Below, in pieces: positions 31,205 to 32,032 of a stretch of DNA of 32,032 nucleotides; position 1 is the stretch's first letter, and each line of letters starts with the position of its first letter. A program made the position numbers and the translations under genes. A model generated the notes under the pieces. That model was not told where the DNA came from and ran no database searches. It saw nothing but the letters and a program-made list of their open reading frames with translations. The stretch comes from a virus. The DNA lies in the IMG/VR virus record IMGVR_UViG_3300027736_000150, positions 1 to 32,032 of that record; one strand, 5' to 3'.

Positions 31205-31412
31205 TGCGTTTTTCCTCTTGTTTAGCGGCAATTTCTGCCCACTGGATTTCTTCATTGATGATGTCCATCTGTTCGCTGGTTTCCAGGTCTTGGAACGGAA
31301 CAAAGTGGTTTTCTTTGCAACAGTGGTATTTGTCGCCTTTGGGCTCGAGACAGTAGCAGCAGTACTCTATGTCTTGAAACTCTTCCCGATACATTTCAAA
31401 TGCCGTTTTCAT
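31194..31412 (-). CDS. Small Cys/His (zinc-ribbon-like) protein
   Basis: A 72-residue protein with C18, C19, C21, H30, C31, C32 and H36 in YCCYCLEPKGDKYHCCKENH, which probably binds zinc. The rest is a charged helix (NEEIQWAEIAAKQEEKRNGR). ATG 31412 has AGGAG six bases upstream, so the TTG at 31418 is unlikely to be used. It overlaps the annealase gene by 11 bases. Function unknown. Confidence 0.6.
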   Translation of the reverse strand: MKTAFEMYREEFQDIEYCCYCLEPKGDKYHCCKENHFVPFQDLETSEQMDIINEEIQWAEIAAKQEEKRNGR

Positions 31413-31506
31413 ATTCAACTCCTATGCAATATTAAAGTCTGAGTTCCTCGAGGTGAGGAGCCTGTATCCTAACGCAGATTTCCGTTTTTTTTCTAGGTGT
31501 TTTCCC

Positions 31507-31926
31507 CTATGGCAAAACTTCGTGAATTGTGATATGGACACCAGGCTCTATGCTGTACTTCTTGTAGACATGGAGACGGATCACTTGGACATCATCCTTG
31601 TATACAATCCCGTTCATTGCATCCAAGAATGCTTTGGCAATATTGTCTATGTCGGGCTTCTTTGTAGGCCATTCTTCGCCTGTTAAACAAGCCGTAGTAC
31701 GTTTTTTAGAGTAAGACGCTGGCACTCCAACATGGACAATCAGGGTAACACTTAGAGGTGTTTCTAAGGGCTCTCTGGGGAACATATGCAGTCTGGCAGC
31801 ACTGGCTATGCTTTCCTCATACATCTTAGTCTTGGCATCGGTGTAGGTCTTGGTGAACTTTCCTACCCTGGAAAACCTTGGTCTTCCCTTGCCTTTAGGT
31901 TCACTGAGTACTTTAAAGTAGATCAT
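31507..31926 (-). CDS. rusA: RusA-type Holliday junction resolvase
   Basis: A 139-residue RusA-family endonuclease that resolves four-way DNA junctions. The N-terminal PKGKGRPRF loop (10-18) and the catalytic PDIDNIAKAFLDAMNG (D92, D94, K98) with YKDDVQV (D111, D112) match the DxDNxxK and D motifs of RusA. Length fits the family. Its ATG overlaps the upstream gene by 14 bases, and an 88-base gap follows. Confidence 0.88.
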   Translation of the reverse strand: MIYFKVLSEPKGKGRPRFSRVGKFTKTYTDAKTKMYEESIASAARLHMFPREPLETPLSVTLIVHVGVPASYSKKRTTACLTGEEWPTKKPDIDNIAKAFLDAMNGIVYKDDVQVIRLHVYKKYSIEPGVHITIHEVLP

Positions 31927-32032
31927 TGAGTAATTCTTCCTGGTCGATTTGTCTCATGTAACCTCTGACTCGTTTATCAAAGTCAAAGCCGTAATGACGT
32001 TGTATAACTCGTATACGTTTTGATAGCCTTTC
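31913..32032 (-). CDS. C-terminal 39 residues of an unknown protein (runs off right edge)
   Basis: The visible chain reads ERLSKRIRVIQRHYGFDFD, continues DKRVRGYMRQIDQEE and ends LLNDLL. It is basic, then acidic, and helical. The stop lies inside the RusA gene (14-base overlap). Its function cannot be assigned from this stub. It belongs to the same leftward operon as RusA. Confidence 0.55.
   Translation of the reverse strand, partial: ERLSKRIRVIQRHYGFDFDKRVRGYMRQIDQEELLNDLL

Noticed and set aside
31419-31506. Promoter or terminator in the 88-base gap after RusA (T8 run, CTCGAG palindrome, TCCTC/GAGGA stem)
   Set aside because: The T8 run is on the plus strand, where no gene ends; the stem is only five pairs, and no -35/-10 pair of acceptable quality was seen on the minus strand.
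1-32032. Window as a closed circular genome
   Set aside because: Joining base 1 to base 32032 puts the left-edge gene in a different frame from the right-edge gene and runs into TGA after 16 more codons; no terminal overlap was seen. It looks like a linear fragment.

Overview
The window is a fragment of a tailed double-stranded DNA bacteriophage genome (Caudoviricetes). Its complete virion set has no tape-measure, tail-tube or sheath gene. It does have a P22-sized portal, a major capsid protein of the SU10/DUF5309 type, a P22 gp10-like tail protein, several fibre genes and large Ala/Gln-rich proteins that look like ejection proteins. That points to a short-tailed, podovirus-like particle. The lysis genes (a three-TM holin-like protein and a GH24 lysozyme) suggest a Gram-negative host. 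The strings of conserved small proteins resemble uncultured aquatic phages, so a freshwater proteobacterial host is a guess only. No integrase, repressor, RNA polymerase, DNA polymerase, tRNA or CRISPR was seen.

Layout. (1) 1-779, minus strand: a gp88-like cysteine-rich protein, a 29-residue membrane peptide and the first codons of a third gene, linked by ATGA and TGATG overlaps. (2) 780-1328: a gene-free, repeat-dense divergent control region with one promoter candidate on each strand and a 10-bp inverted repeat just before the packaging genes. (3) 1329-27986, plus strand: one long late transcription unit. It runs GNAT-like protein, TerS, four small proteins, a 213-aa and a 62-aa protein, TerL, portal, scaffold, major capsid, adaptor, a collagen-like fibre with its glycine-rich partner and chaperone-like protein, the gp10-like stabilisation protein, a second fibre, six proteins that may be ejected or internal, a lysis cassette, and last an HTH-metallophosphoesterase. 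(4) 27975-28268: convergent junction with a hairpin terminator candidate and a 71-aa protein containing 32 acidic and no basic residues. (5) 28275-32032, minus strand: an early recombination and nucleotide-metabolism operon (RusA, zinc-ribbon-like, Sak3/DUF1071 annealase, SSB-like, MazG-like, many small proteins), almost every gene overlapping the next.

Working together: the right-hand minus operon would act early (annealing, ssDNA binding, Holliday-junction resolution, NTP clean-up). The plus operon would then build the capsid, package DNA via TerS/TerL/portal, attach the tail and fibres, and lyse the cell. Four genes too short for a usual ORF cutoff (at 37, 28275, 29214 and 30218) were recovered by reading overlaps and ribosome binding sites. 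Several starts were moved downstream to ATG codons with proper Shine-Dalgarno sequences. All family assignments come from recognising motifs by eye; none was tested by a database search.
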